NCBI RefSeq assembly: GCF_900116445.1
Contig: NZ_FPBH01000014.1
Location: 152,059 to 216,058 of the forward strand
Direction: 5' to 3'
Length of the DNA: 64,000 bases
From: Paraburkholderia aspalathi
Lineage (GTDB): Bacteria > Pseudomonadota > Gammaproteobacteria > Burkholderiales > Burkholderiaceae
Shown here: piece by piece, positions 43,109-51,847 of the stretch
Layout: each line of letters begins with the position of its first letter
Position numbering within the stretch: the stretch's first letter is position 1
Program-made: the position numbers and the translations under genes
The notes under the pieces: model-generated
The model's input: only the letters and a program-made list of their open reading frames with translations
The model's database searches: none
Told to the model about the DNA's origin: nothing

Positions 43109-43124
43109 GGGCAGGCGAGCTGCA
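43109..43124 (+). promoter_or_regulatory. Probable sigma-54 promoter of peptide gene 5
   Basis: GGGCAGGCGAGCTGCA keeps the invariant GG-N10-GC and a near-consensus -12 box but has two mismatches in the -24 box. It lies 115 bp upstream of the ATG. Weaker than the other four sites. Confidence 0.5.
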
Positions 43125-43238
43125 AGCAGATTTCCTATACTGATAGTGCGACGAGACCTCAGCACACTTAAAGACAGTCCCGAGCGACGGCTGGCCAATC
43201 GCACCAGCCGCCAGCTCGATCGCTTCCCTGGAGCCACC

Positions 43239-43466
43239 ATGGCAAAGCTCGCTATCCAAGACCTCACTGAAAGCGTCGAACTCGACCGCCAGGCGATGGC
43301 CGCCATTGTTGGCGGCGCACGCATTGGTGCACGTGCGAGCATCGCCGTGCAGGTGGTGCCTAGATCCACACGCGTCGTCGACTATCCGCCGGGTTTTCCC
43401 GCAGCGCATCAGGCCATTGTCGATGTGCCCGCTGGTGCGATACCGCGCAATTTGTCGCGTAGCTAG
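43239..43466 (+). CDS. Double-glycine leader peptide 5 (75 aa, divergent core)
   Basis: Leader MAKLAIQDLTESVELDRQAM then AAIVGG matches the family, but the mature part is shorter (about 49 residues) and different: ARIGARASIAVQVVPRSTRV then a Pro/Val/Ala-rich end without the Asn/Gln segment of peptides 1-4. CTGGAG precedes the ATG at good spacing. It is followed by a terminator-like hairpin. The shared leader with a dissimilar core argues that the leader is what the exporter recognises. Confidence 0.8.
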   Translation: MAKLAIQDLTESVELDRQAMAAIVGGARIGARASIAVQVVPRSTRVVDYPPGFPAAHQAIVDVPAGAIPRNLSRS

Positions 43467-43489
43467 GCCTCCAATCAGACACTCGCAAC

Positions 43490-43519
43490 AACGGCACGCG
43501 CCTGACGCGCGTGCCGTTT
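43490..43519 (+). terminator. Terminator-like hairpin after peptide gene 5
   Basis: AACGGCACGCG-CCTGACG-CGCGTGCCGTT: an 11-bp perfect stem followed by a short T-rich run (TTGCGTTTG). It closes the peptide gene group. Confidence 0.65.
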
Positions 43520-43954
43520 GCGTTTGATGCATCGGCGTTTGTTCGGCGCGCCACTCGCACGTGTGCCGGTGCTGCCGGCACACTGCATGGTCCGCTTCGA
43601 AATAGATCGATACCGACATCTTCGCCAGCCGCATTAAAAGGTCCTTCTTATAGGACGCACGAGAGGTCCGCAATTGGAAACGAGCGCGACCGCCAAGCTA
43701 TTCCTGCGACGGATGAATTTGTTCGATTAACCTGGTGAATGTCCGCACGCGGCGACGTTAGCGATCGTGCACTCACCTATGATGCTTAGGATGCCACGTG
43801 GTTTTATGCCGTTCGCCAATAGCAAGCGCTATCCGGACAGCATCCTGGCTCAGAAGCGCTGGGGCGCGAGGCATGCAAAAGCGTCGCACAGCGCGAACGG
43901 CGATCACGACCTGCCACGAGCCGGCATCGCCAAACCATATATTGGAGACACGCA
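43520..43954. other. Intergenic, no gene seen
   Basis: About 430 bp between the hairpin after peptide gene 5 and the DUF3303 gene. Short open frames exist on both strands, but none has a ribosome site together with protein-like composition. Confidence 0.4.
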
Positions 43955-44239
43955 ATGAAATTCATCGTGCAATGGAATGGCCTGCCGACCGCGGAAAACT
44001 CCGTCATCGAGCGCTTCATGAAAACCGGCGGACGGGCGCCTGAAGGTGTCAAACTGCTGGGACGCTGGCATGCGATCGGCGGATTGCATGGCTTCGCAGT
44101 CGTCGAGGCGGACGATTCGCGCGGACTGTCGGCGCTAGCGCTCGAATGGGGCGATTTGCTGACAATGAGCATCTTTCCCGCGGCGACTGACGAAGACCTC
44201 GGCGCGGCATTGGGCGCGCATCAAGCCAAACGAGAATAA
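43955..44239 (+). CDS. DUF3303 family protein
   Basis: 94-residue soluble protein with a ferredoxin-like pattern: MKFIVQWNGLPTAENSVIERFM, then LLGRWHAIGGLHGFAVVEADD and LEWGDLLTMSIFPAATDED, characteristic of DUF3303. Function unknown. TTGGAGACACGCA sets the start. It precedes the DHA2 efflux gene by 19 bp and may be co-transcribed. Confidence 0.8.
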   Translation: MKFIVQWNGLPTAENSVIERFMKTGGRAPEGVKLLGRWHAIGGLHGFAVVEADDSRGLSALALEWGDLLTMSIFPAATDEDLGAALGAHQAKRE

Positions 44240-44258
44240 GTGCGCGAGTAAGACCGTC

Positions 44259-45896
44259 ATGACGCCCAACCTTGACACGCCCCTACCCACCGGACAACTG
44301 CTGCCGTTTCGCGAGTCGCTGCTGGCGATGCTTGGCGTTGCATTCGTCTCGATGCTGGTGGCGCTCGATCAAACCATTGTCGGCACCGCGCTGCCGCGCA
44401 TCGTCGCCGATCTGAAGGGCTTCGATCTGTACGCATGGGTCGCGACTGCGTACATGCTGGCTTCAGTGATCACCATTCCGATCTTTGGGCGGCTAGGTGA
44501 TCTGTTCGGCCGCAAGCCGTTTCTGGTCGCCGCGATTCTGTTGTTCACCGGCGCGTCGGTATTGTGCGGGTTCGCTACCAGTATGCTGTTGCTGGTGATT
44601 TCGCGCGGTTTGCAGGGGATAGGCGGCGGCATTCTTATCGGCACGGTGTTCGCTACCGTCGCCGATCTGTTCCCCAATCCGAAACTACGGCTGCGCTGGC
44701 TAGTGTTCGTCACCTCTGCCTTCGGGGTTGCGAATATGGTCGGGCCGACGCTTGGAGGCATGCTCACACAATACGGCGGCTGGCGGCTAGTGTTTTTCGT
44801 TAACGTGCCGGTTGGCCTCGTGTCGCTGCTGTTCGTGCTGCGGTTTTTGCCACCCCTACGTCACCTGCGACACAAAGGCCCCGTGCGGCTCGACTGGCTC
44901 GGCGCGTTCGTGGTCGCGGTCACGTTCGGTTCGTTGCAATTGCTGATCGAATTGTTTCCGAGGTACGGCGTCGACACGATAACGATCGTGCTGGCCGTTG
45001 TTGCAGTGAGTTTTGCAATGACGCTCTGGCTATGGGAGCGGAGGATGAAGTATCCGATCATTCCGGTGGATATGCTGATGGACCGTAAGCTGTCGGCGCT
45101 CTTCGCGATGTCGGTGCTTGGCGGTTTCGCGCTGTTTTCGCTGGTGTTTTATGTGCCGCTGCTGTTTCAGGGCGGCTATGCGATGTCCGCACACGACTCC
45201 GGCATGCTGATCACGCCGCTGCTGCTCGGCACGACGGTCGGCAGCGTGGTGAACAATCGTATCGTCACACGGATCCGTCGCGCGAACGGCATTATGTATG
45301 TCGGTTTCGCGCTGTCCGCGTTGGCATGTCTGGGTGTGATCGTACTCAGAGGTACCGAGCCGCATCTGGTGTGGATGTCGTGCATGGGCATCAGCGGTCT
45401 CGGGCTCGGTCTGGTGGCGACCAGTTTGACGGTCTGTTCGCAGCAGATCGTCGCGCGCGACCAGCTCGGCGCGGCAACGGCGTTGCTGCAATCGTTGCGT
45501 ACTTTCGGTGGGATGCTGGGCACGGTGATGACCGGTGCGTTGCTTGGGCATCTCTATACGCAGGGGGTGCATCGCTCGCTTGCTTCGTATCAGGCGACGC
45601 AGTGGTTCAAATCGTTTGCGAGTCCCGAACTGCTGGTGGATCGCGCGGAGCAGGCGGCGTTGATCAATCGTCTGGTGAGCGCCGGGCATGCGGGCGATGC
45701 GATGATGAATTCTGCGCGGGATGCGCTCGTGCAGTCGATTCATATCGGCATCCTGGTGGCGGGCGCGGCAGCGTTGATTGGGTTGTGTCTTGCGTGGTTT
45801 GTGCCGCCGGTGAGGATTAGCTATTCGGAGGCGGAGTTGGTGGTGGGTGGGCCGGCGCAAGCGGATGCGATTCCGCCGCGCGGGAATGCGCTTTAG
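44259..45896 (+). CDS. DHA2 (EmrB/QacA) family MFS efflux pump
   Basis: 545 residues with about 14 membrane helices, the mark of the DHA2 group. The helix-1 motif LVALDQTIVGTALPRIVADL, loop motif GRLGDLFGRKPFLV and motif C in helix 5 (GVANMVGPTLGGMLTQYGGWRLVFFVNVPVGL) are all clear. This is a drug:H+ antiporter of the inner membrane. Substrates cannot be predicted. Nothing links it to the peptide system except position. Confidence 0.9.
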   Translation: MTPNLDTPLPTGQLLPFRESLLAMLGVAFVSMLVALDQTIVGTALPRIVADLKGFDLYAWVATAYMLASVITIPIFGRLGDLFGRKPFLVAAILLFTGASVLCGFATSMLLLVISRGLQGIGGGILIGTVFATVADLFPNPKLRLRWLVFVTSAFGVANMVGPTLGGMLTQYGGWRLVFFVNVPVGLVSLLFVLRFLPPLRHLRHKGPVRLDWLGAFVVAVTFGSLQLLIELFPRYGVDTITIVLAVVAVSFAMTLWLWERRMKYPIIPVDMLMDRKLSALFAMSVLGGFALFSLVFYVPLLFQGGYAMSAHDSGMLITPLLLGTTVGSVVNNRIVTRIRRANGIMYVGFALSALACLGVIVLRGTEPHLVWMSCMGISGLGLGLVATSLTVCSQQIVARDQLGAATALLQSLRTFGGMLGTVMTGALLGHLYTQGVHRSLASYQATQWFKSFASPELLVDRAEQAALINRLVSAGHAGDAMMNSARDALVQSIHIGILVAGAAALIGLCLAWFVPPVRISYSEAELVVGGPAQADAIPPRGNAL

Positions 45897-46255
45897 GTGG
45901 TGGTGGAGTTGGGCTCTGTGTCTGATTTCATCAGCTTGCCTGCTTCTTCAGGTTTGGAGGCACTAACTTGTGCCGTTTGACATGTGTCACGCCGAAGCGA
46001 AACTGCGAGTAAAAGCCTCCATATTTGAGGCACGGCAAGTACTTCTTGAAATCCATCCGTAATCAAAATACCCCTCAAATCAAGGGACATTCGACGCATT
46101 TCTCGAACGAATGATCGTAGGAAAGCTTGACCGAACGATTGCGATTTCTTAACATGGACGTCGCCGCTTGCACACTTAAGACCAACTCGTTTCCAACCAG
46201 GCGCGCGCATAGAACAAGGCCAAAACTAAACAACGAGGTCTTCCGGGGTTCTTGC
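45897..46255. other. Low-complexity boundary region with possible gene remnant
   Basis: Here codon use and base composition change from high-GC to AT-richer. One short minus-strand frame (45931-46056) could encode MDFKKYLPCLKYGGFYSQFR followed by ~20 basic residues; it might be the end of a degraded gene. No repeat or transposase could be recognised. Confidence 0.35.
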
Positions 46256-46471
46256 ATGACAATGGATGAAGACATCGCGCACGTAGCGCGAGTGATGGCG
46301 CCGTCGTTGCGCGCCTTTCGTGGTGAACCTGTGCTGCCACCAGCCTATTGGCGAAAACGACTACAACGCATACAGGATGAATTCCCTCTGACCGAACTGC
46401 AAACGTTTCAGATTGAGCGGTTGCTTGGGGAGTTGGATCGGTTTGAGGCGGAGCGGAGGGGACGGGGTTAG
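46256..46471 (+). CDS. Small hypothetical protein (about 71 aa)
   Basis: The frame from ATG 46256 (alternative 46262) gives MTMDEDIAHVARVMAPSLRA, then PPAYWRKRLQRIQDEFPLTELQTFQIERLLGELDRFEAE, a charged helical protein of coherent composition. No recognised domain. The frame is open further upstream but that part looks non-coding. Its ribosome site is weak. Confidence 0.5.
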   Translation: MTMDEDIAHVARVMAPSLRAFRGEPVLPPAYWRKRLQRIQDEFPLTELQTFQIERLLGELDRFEAERRGRG

Positions 46472-47255
46472 TGGGTTCCGCAGTGAACGTGGCGGCCCTC
46501 TCCTCCCGTCGAGACTACGGCTGCCAAACCGTGCCAAAGTGGCACGCGAACTAGCGGAACTTCTTGAGCGATGATTGGGTATCGCTATGGAAGACGATTG
46601 TCGTGTCGGGGACAAGCCCACGCAAAGAACGCGGATTGAATCGCAGACAGTGGCCGTTATACAGAGGCACTAAAAATAGACGTCTCAGCCGTCGGGGATT
46701 TCCAATCATTGCAACAATGAATGACGAAAATTCAATGACATATCTTAAGACGGTGGTTCGATCTAGTGAAGAAACATTAAATTCCCATATTCACGAATCT
46801 CTTGCTGCCCAACACCAAAGCATTTTTCGATTCTTGTGAAATTTCATTCAGCACACCACCCCTCCTAACCAAAGCGAGTTAAGCCCCTGCCATTCGACAA
46901 GGACGACTCGAAACAGTTGGAACTCGTGCCAGGTGCCCCCCAAAGGTATCATGCCCGGTAACAAGCGCGACGATCAGGTCTTCACGCAGCGCATCGCTCG
47001 CCCGCGCAGAGACATGACGGGCGGGGCGACGCCTTGCCAGCGCCGACTTTAGCGGCCAAACGTACGGGCGCGCACGATGGCACGCACCATTTTCCCCATA
47101 CAATTGGAGAATTCCACTTACGGAACTTGCGTCGCGCAGGGCGCTCACAACCACTCTCGTGCCAAGAACGCGATCAGTTCCCCAAGATTCGATACGAGCA
47201 ATTGAACGCATTTTGCACTTAGGCATCGGCCAAATCGCCTATCCCGGACAAAAAA
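46472..47255. other. Gene-poor AT-richer stretch
   Basis: Nearly 800 bp without a supportable gene. Several open frames of 75-115 codons occur on both strands but have no ribosome sites, no domain-like pattern and overlap one another. It may be decayed DNA at the edge of the polysaccharide cluster. Confidence 0.45.
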
Positions 47256-47522
47256 ATGGCATTCCCAAACGCCGTCAATACGACTATCACCATCCTCGAA
47301 ACAGGTGGTTTGATAACGCTAAGCATAGGTCTGGTGGTCATTTTTGCTCGCCGGGTCAAGGCACGTCGGCAACACCACGTTGATGCCCGTGAAGCTCAGA
47401 ATGAATACACTCAGATCCTTCGAGACGCAGGTTGGAACGTCACCGAAGCCTCAAATAACGAAGTCTCATCGGCAGTCCCTCCCGGCGCCATTGACAGACG
47501 GACCGCTTCCTACAAAAAATAG
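47256..47522 (+). CDS. Small predicted membrane protein (88 aa)
   Basis: MAFPNAVNTTITILETGG is followed by one membrane helix (LITLSIGLVVIFARRVKARRQ) with positive charges after it, then a polar tail (AQNEYTQILRDAGWNVTEA). Not recognised. The ribosome site is poor. Could be real, since the helix-plus-basic-edge pattern is rarely produced by chance. Confidence 0.45.
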   Translation: MAFPNAVNTTITILETGGLITLSIGLVVIFARRVKARRQHHVDAREAQNEYTQILRDAGWNVTEASNNEVSSAVPPGAIDRRTASYKK

Positions 47523-47608
47523 GGATCGTGTCTCGCCAATTCGGAACGTGCGCCACGCGCAGCCACTGACATTCAATCAGGCCGTAAGTCCGTTCGCCAC
47601 AATTATCA

Positions 47609-47637
47609 CGGACAACTCAAATATTTTTTTGTATAAT
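47609..47637 (+). promoter_or_regulatory. Sigma-70-like promoter upstream of the exported protein gene
   Basis: A consensus TATAAT (47632-47637) lies 17 bp after CGGACA (47609-47614), 50 bp upstream of the ATG at 47687. The -35 box is only partly conserved. Confidence 0.5.
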
Positions 47638-47686
47638 TATCGAAAATAGAATTCGCGCACCGGCTGCGATAGGGGATCAGACCATT

Positions 47687-48202
47687 ATGATTCGAAAAAC
47701 CGTCTTTATTACACTCATATTTTCCGCAAATTTCGCCTGCGCGCAGACAGATTCGCCTGAGCTTCTCCGCGGATCATTGAATGAGTTTTACTCTCCCTAT
47801 TCCAGCCCTACCACAACTCATAATCACTACCCGCAGCGATATAACGATAGAAAAAGTCGCTCGAAAATTGACACAGAAGATAAGAAACGCTTCGTCGAGT
47901 CGTATCAGATGCCAAGTTTACTTAAAGAGGCAACGACTGATCCTGAATTAAGGGTGCAAGCATTGCTACCCTACGGAAACACTAATCATGGTCAGAGTTT
48001 GACGGCCGGGTCATCGGCCAAATATGGCGTCCGACCAGGCTCCGTCACGTCGCGCACTTCACAATCGCCATTCTCCGGTCAGTCTAACTACAGCGATGCT
48101 AATTCTGAAGCCGCTCAAGTCTCAGGTGTCGCATCAATGGAAGCTCTACCATCTGCCAAATCTCCTGATAAAAGAGCTACTGGCGGCCTCCCCACATATT
48201 AA
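47687..48202 (+). CDS. Hypothetical exported protein (171 aa)
   Basis: Signal peptide MIRKTVFITLIFSANFACAQ followed by a polar, Ser/Thr/Tyr/Asn-rich protein (FYSPYSSPTTTHNHYPQRYND; SRTSQSPFSGQSNYSD) with no recognisable domain, probably largely disordered. AGGGGATC precedes the ATG and a TATAAT box lies upstream. Base composition is AT-rich like the polysaccharide cluster it faces. It converges with the glycosidase-like gene 20 bp away. Confidence 0.6.
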   Translation: MIRKTVFITLIFSANFACAQTDSPELLRGSLNEFYSPYSSPTTTHNHYPQRYNDRKSRSKIDTEDKKRFVESYQMPSLLKEATTDPELRVQALLPYGNTNHGQSLTAGSSAKYGVRPGSVTSRTSQSPFSGQSNYSDANSEAAQVSGVASMEALPSAKSPDKRATGGLPTY

Positions 48203-48222
48203 CTCCCGTCCGAAAATTGCTT

Positions 48223-49563
48223 CTACTGAGTCACGTTAATGTTGCCGAGCACATACCAATTCCCTATCTTGGGCAACACTATCGCGATCTTGTAAGATGG
48301 AATTTTGTCCGTCTCTCTGGCTAACAAACCGACGGCAATTTTATACTTTCCCGATTGAACTCCCGAAAAATTTGCAATACTCGACTCTTCGATCGATTTT
48401 CCTGGAACCCAACTCGTTGGCGCGCTACCGTTGACAGTGGAGACGCGCACAACTTCTCCAGAATCATTTAATAACGCGACAGCAGTAACGCACGGCATAA
48501 ATATTTTTGAAACGCCATCATTTTCCCAAATAAATTTCATCGGTAGCGATTTCGATCTTGACACGGAGCCTTGATAGCTTGCCTCCTTCAAAACAAAATG
48601 AAATCCAATGCGATTGGTCGCATCCTCTATCAATTTCTTGTATTTGACCAGGATATCGCTTGGGCCCGGCGGAAATTGAATGTAAGTTGGCTTGCCAATT
48701 TCAATGCTCTCTGGAATCAGTCGTCCATCATCCCACCATCCCCTCTGCTCAAGGTACGGAATATTCCCCCAAAATTCCATGATCGCCGGAGCCAACCCAA
48801 ATGCAGGACGCAGCTCCTCCCCATGGGATCCCCCTATTCCGTCGCGGCGAACTGCAACTCCACGAGAAGCAATCCATTCACTCCAAAGAGCGTTCTGACT
48901 ACTCTGTGCCAAACGAGTCTTTTTAAAATATTTTAGATGCAGCAGGAGGTGAGATTTATCAAAACTCTCTCCCCAATTACCGAATGACCGTACATCAATA
49001 AATTCAATTCGAGGATCGCCGTCATACCTCGAGGCCATCGCCTGAACCAATTGTTCAAGAAATTTCATGAAGATAAGATCGTCGTAGTCTCGCGGCTCTC
49101 GTTTGACCCCTGGAGATCCGGTCATTGCATCGGATTTGCTATTAATCGTAAAAATATGCTCGGGGACACCGGCATCGAAAACCCATTTGGGCGTTACGTA
49201 TCCGTCGCCACCGAAATGTGTGTTTCCAGCCATCACCCCAAAGGCGACCTTCTTTCCCTTCGCCGTCCATGCATCAATAAACGCGTCCACCTTCGACCAG
49301 TCGAAACGTCCCACTCCATCTGGCTGGATCTGGCTCCAAGCGAATCTGGTGTACCCAACACTAGTTAGAGATAGTTCCTCAGCCGTTTTCCTGGACGGAT
49401 CATCGTAGGAAATCCAGCCCTTCCCAGGATTTATCAAAGGCGTAAGATCTTCCGTCGGTTGGATCGTTAAGATTTCCTGAGGATGCGCCGGCGTGGTCCT
49501 AGAGAACAACAACAGTAAGTATACTGCGCATCGCAGAATCGACCTCCAATTTAAGACCGTCAT
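48223..49563 (-). CDS. Exported glycoside-hydrolase-like protein (DUF4832-type barrel)
   Basis: 446 residues with an N-terminal signal (ILRCAVYLLLLFSRTTPAHPQ). The TIM-barrel opening LTPLINPGKGWISYDDPSRK, then YTRFAWSQIQPDGVGRFDWSKVDAFIDAWTAKGKKVAFGV and FIDVRSFGNWGESFD, follows the pattern of GH5/GH42-like proteins carrying DUF4832. The C-terminal ~130 residues form a beta domain. It is the last gene of the polysaccharide cluster, 6 bp after a glycosyltransferase, and may trim or release the polymer in the periplasm. Enzyme activity is not proven by the motifs I can see. Confidence 0.7.
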   Translation of the reverse strand: MTVLNWRSILRCAVYLLLLFSRTTPAHPQEILTIQPTEDLTPLINPGKGWISYDDPSRKTAEELSLTSVGYTRFAWSQIQPDGVGRFDWSKVDAFIDAWTAKGKKVAFGVMAGNTHFGGDGYVTPKWVFDAGVPEHIFTINSKSDAMTGSPGVKREPRDYDDLIFMKFLEQLVQAMASRYDGDPRIEFIDVRSFGNWGESFDKSHLLLHLKYFKKTRLAQSSQNALWSEWIASRGVAVRRDGIGGSHGEELRPAFGLAPAIMEFWGNIPYLEQRGWWDDGRLIPESIEIGKPTYIQFPPGPSDILVKYKKLIEDATNRIGFHFVLKEASYQGSVSRSKSLPMKFIWENDGVSKIFMPCVTAVALLNDSGEVVRVSTVNGSAPTSWVPGKSIEESSIANFSGVQSGKYKIAVGLLARETDKIPSYKIAIVLPKIGNWYVLGNINVTQ

Positions 49564-49569
49564 TATTGA

Positions 49570-50712
49570 TTACCCATTAGCTAGAGAGCCACTCTCAAGC
49601 GCCGTTTGCCTATCTACTCCGTACGCGTCAAATGTGCCCTCGACCATTTTTTCCAAGGCAAACCGCTTCGTCGCGAAAAGCCGAGCGGCGCGGCCCATTT
49701 TCTCTCGCAGAATAGGGTCATCAATCAGGCGTTGAAGTGCCGAAACAGCATCTTCGTCTGAATGACAAACGAACCCGGTGACACCGTCAATCACGGCCTC
49801 CCTGCATCCATCGATGTCGGAGACAATAGCTGGTAAACCAATTAGTTGCGCTTCAATCAATGAGAGTGGCAGCCCCTCCCATTGGGACAGCAGGAGAAAG
49901 ACGTCGGCTGTCAACAACGTCTCCTGCACACCCTCTCGGCTGATCCAACCGGTGACGCTTACCGTCTGTTCAGAGGCACCCGCCGTCATCAATTCACTCT
50001 TTGATTCCCCGTCGCCAATCCAGACAAATTCAGCGTGCGAATGCGAGAACCGATCGGCTATCGCCTTGAATCTGCCTGGCGCCTTTTGCGGTGAAATTCG
50101 GCCTACGGTAGCAACTTTCAATCGCCCCTCCTCGAGCGATGCAATCTTTGACACTCTCGGTCTAACAGCATTTTCAACCAACTGCACCCGCTGCGCGAAA
50201 ACTCTATGCCTTGCCATTTCAGCCTCGCTCGGGGAGCAAGCAATGACGTTTCCACTAACGAATGTCGCCATACGTTCAAATAATAGAAAAAGTTTCCGTT
50301 TTATTCTTGAAACATCTTGCCGAAGAAAAGCATATCCGTGCGGGGTATAAAATAGCCGTTGACGATATCCAGCCAAAACACCCGCCAAGCGCCCCACGAC
50401 GCCGGCCTTCGAAGAATGCAGATGAACAATTGTCGGACTGACGCGTCTTACAAGGCGCCAAATCAAGAGGATCGCTAAGAAATCCCGCCAAATATCCGGT
50501 GCAGTCACCATCGGTATGACCACACGTTTGACTCGTGACGAAAAAATCTCGTCCAGATCGGCAGTGGGAGGAGTATCTGACCGAACGGAGTGCGCCAATA
50601 CAACAACCCAACCCTGATCGACTTGACTATTCACAAGCTGCGCAACGGCATACAGAACTCCCCCGCCCAATGCTTCCGTAACGTGAAGTACACACCCCGG
50701 ACTTTTTTTCAT
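49570..50712 (-). CDS. Glycosyltransferase family 4
   Basis: 380-residue GT-B enzyme. N-domain: VLHVTEALGGGVLYAVAQL and IVHLHSSKAGVVGRLAGVLAG; C-domain: KVATVGRISPQKAPGRFKAIAD, FVWIGDGESKSEL, and the donor-binding E-x7-E region LLLSQWEGLPLSLIEAQLIGLPAI split over strand and helix. It would add one sugar to the lipid-linked repeat unit on the cytoplasmic side. Sugar donor unknown. Confidence 0.88.
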   Translation of the reverse strand: MKKSPGCVLHVTEALGGGVLYAVAQLVNSQVDQGWVVVLAHSVRSDTPPTADLDEIFSSRVKRVVIPMVTAPDIWRDFLAILLIWRLVRRVSPTIVHLHSSKAGVVGRLAGVLAGYRQRLFYTPHGYAFLRQDVSRIKRKLFLLFERMATFVSGNVIACSPSEAEMARHRVFAQRVQLVENAVRPRVSKIASLEEGRLKVATVGRISPQKAPGRFKAIADRFSHSHAEFVWIGDGESKSELMTAGASEQTVSVTGWISREGVQETLLTADVFLLLSQWEGLPLSLIEAQLIGLPAIVSDIDGCREAVIDGVTGFVCHSDEDAVSALQRLIDDPILREKMGRAARLFATKRFALEKMVEGTFDAYGVDRQTALESGSLANG

Positions 50713-50731
50713 CTCTTCCCTCTGCGGTCTA

Positions 50732-51847
50732 TTATTTTACTTTGTTATAAACTTCCACCCAGCGAAGCGCGACGTCTTTTATTGAGAACTCATTTCTTAC
50801 AAAGGTTCGCGCAAGCTTCTCCGCTTTCTCTTTTTCACTATTTGACAGCTGCATCACCTCCCACATCTGACAAGCCAGAGCAACTGGTTGGTGTGGCGGT
50901 ATTAACCTTCCAACTTGTGGAGTTACCAGTTCGCCCACCCCGCCAACATCAGTCGCAACGACAATGCGACCGCTAGCCATTGCTTCGAGTATCACCATCG
51001 GCAGACCCTCCCAAGCTGATGACATAACGAAAGCGTCTGCCGCACACATTAATTCCGGAACGTCGCGACGCGCCCCCAGGAAGATTACGTTATTGGCAAG
51101 ATCAAGTTCGATCACTCGTTGCTTCAATATGAATTCCTGGGGTCCTTCCCCTACGATGAACACGCGAAATTTTGAACAACCTCTTTCCCGAAGCTCTGCC
51201 AGTGCCGCAATCAAATTCTCAAAATCCTTTGCCGGGACCAATCTCCCTATCGCCAACCAGACAAATTCATCCTTCACATCAAAAATGTTTCGTACCTTCG
51301 AACGAGTAGCCGAATTCCAATCGAACCTTTCGGTATCAACCCCGTTAGGTATAAATCCACCCTTTTTCGAGTCAATAATCTTTAGATAAACATATCGAAA
51401 ATAGCCCGCCTGACTAACATTGGTCATATAGGTCGATAAGCGACTGGTCAATCTATAAGCAAGTATTTTTAATCGACTTCCTTCAAATTCATCAATATTG
51501 TGAGCCGTCGAAACCAATGGAATGTTGCGAAAAAAAATCCGTGCGATGCGAGCAAAGACGTTTGCATGATACATGTGCGAATGAATAATCTGCGGTCGCC
51601 ACTTCCTAACCAGAAACACAAATTTAAGTATCGCCCTAAGATCCGCAACTCCCGGGGTCATGTTCATTGAATATACCGACGCACCGAACGCCTCCAGCTC
51701 GTCAACAAAATAACGAGGTGCAATCAGCGAAACCACAGCCACCTCCCAACCGAGTTGGCACAATTCCCTAACTATCAATACGATTTGATTTTCCGCCCCG
51801 CCCATGTTGAGGCCCGTAATCACGAACATCACTTTTTTCTTTTTCAT
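50732..51847 (-). CDS. Glycosyltransferase family 4
   Basis: 371 residues from the ATG at 51847, which overlaps the stop of the Wzy gene by 4 bp (ATGA). The N-domain has VMFVITGLNMGGAENQIVLIVREL and the C-domain WLAIGRLVPAKDFENLIAALAEL, VFIVGEGPQEF and VMSSAWEGLPMVILEAMASGR with the E-x7-E motif. A typical retaining GT4 of repeat-unit assembly. An upstream in-frame start at 51964 lies inside the Wzy gene and lacks support. Confidence 0.9.
   Translation of the reverse strand: MKKKKVMFVITGLNMGGAENQIVLIVRELCQLGWEVAVVSLIAPRYFVDELEAFGASVYSMNMTPGVADLRAILKFVFLVRKWRPQIIHSHMYHANVFARIARIFFRNIPLVSTAHNIDEFEGSRLKILAYRLTSRLSTYMTNVSQAGYFRYVYLKIIDSKKGGFIPNGVDTERFDWNSATRSKVRNIFDVKDEFVWLAIGRLVPAKDFENLIAALAELRERGCSKFRVFIVGEGPQEFILKQRVIELDLANNVIFLGARRDVPELMCAADAFVMSSAWEGLPMVILEAMASGRIVVATDVGGVGELVTPQVGRLIPPHQPVALACQMWEVMQLSNSEKEKAEKLARTFVRNEFSIKDVALRWVEVYNKVK

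Noticed and set aside
24632..43466. Idea that this is a nitrile-hydratase-leader (NHLP) or lanthipeptide locus
   Set aside because: Leaders are short double-glycine types, there is no long NHLP-like leader, and no LanM, YcaO or radical-SAM enzyme is present.
42795..43673. 292-codon minus-strand frame across peptide genes 4 and 5
   Set aside because: Same reason: shadow of conserved small genes and the hairpin after gene 5.
46564..47226. Open frames of about 90-115 codons on both strands
   Set aside because: They overlap each other, have no ribosome site and read as Arg/Ser-rich noise.
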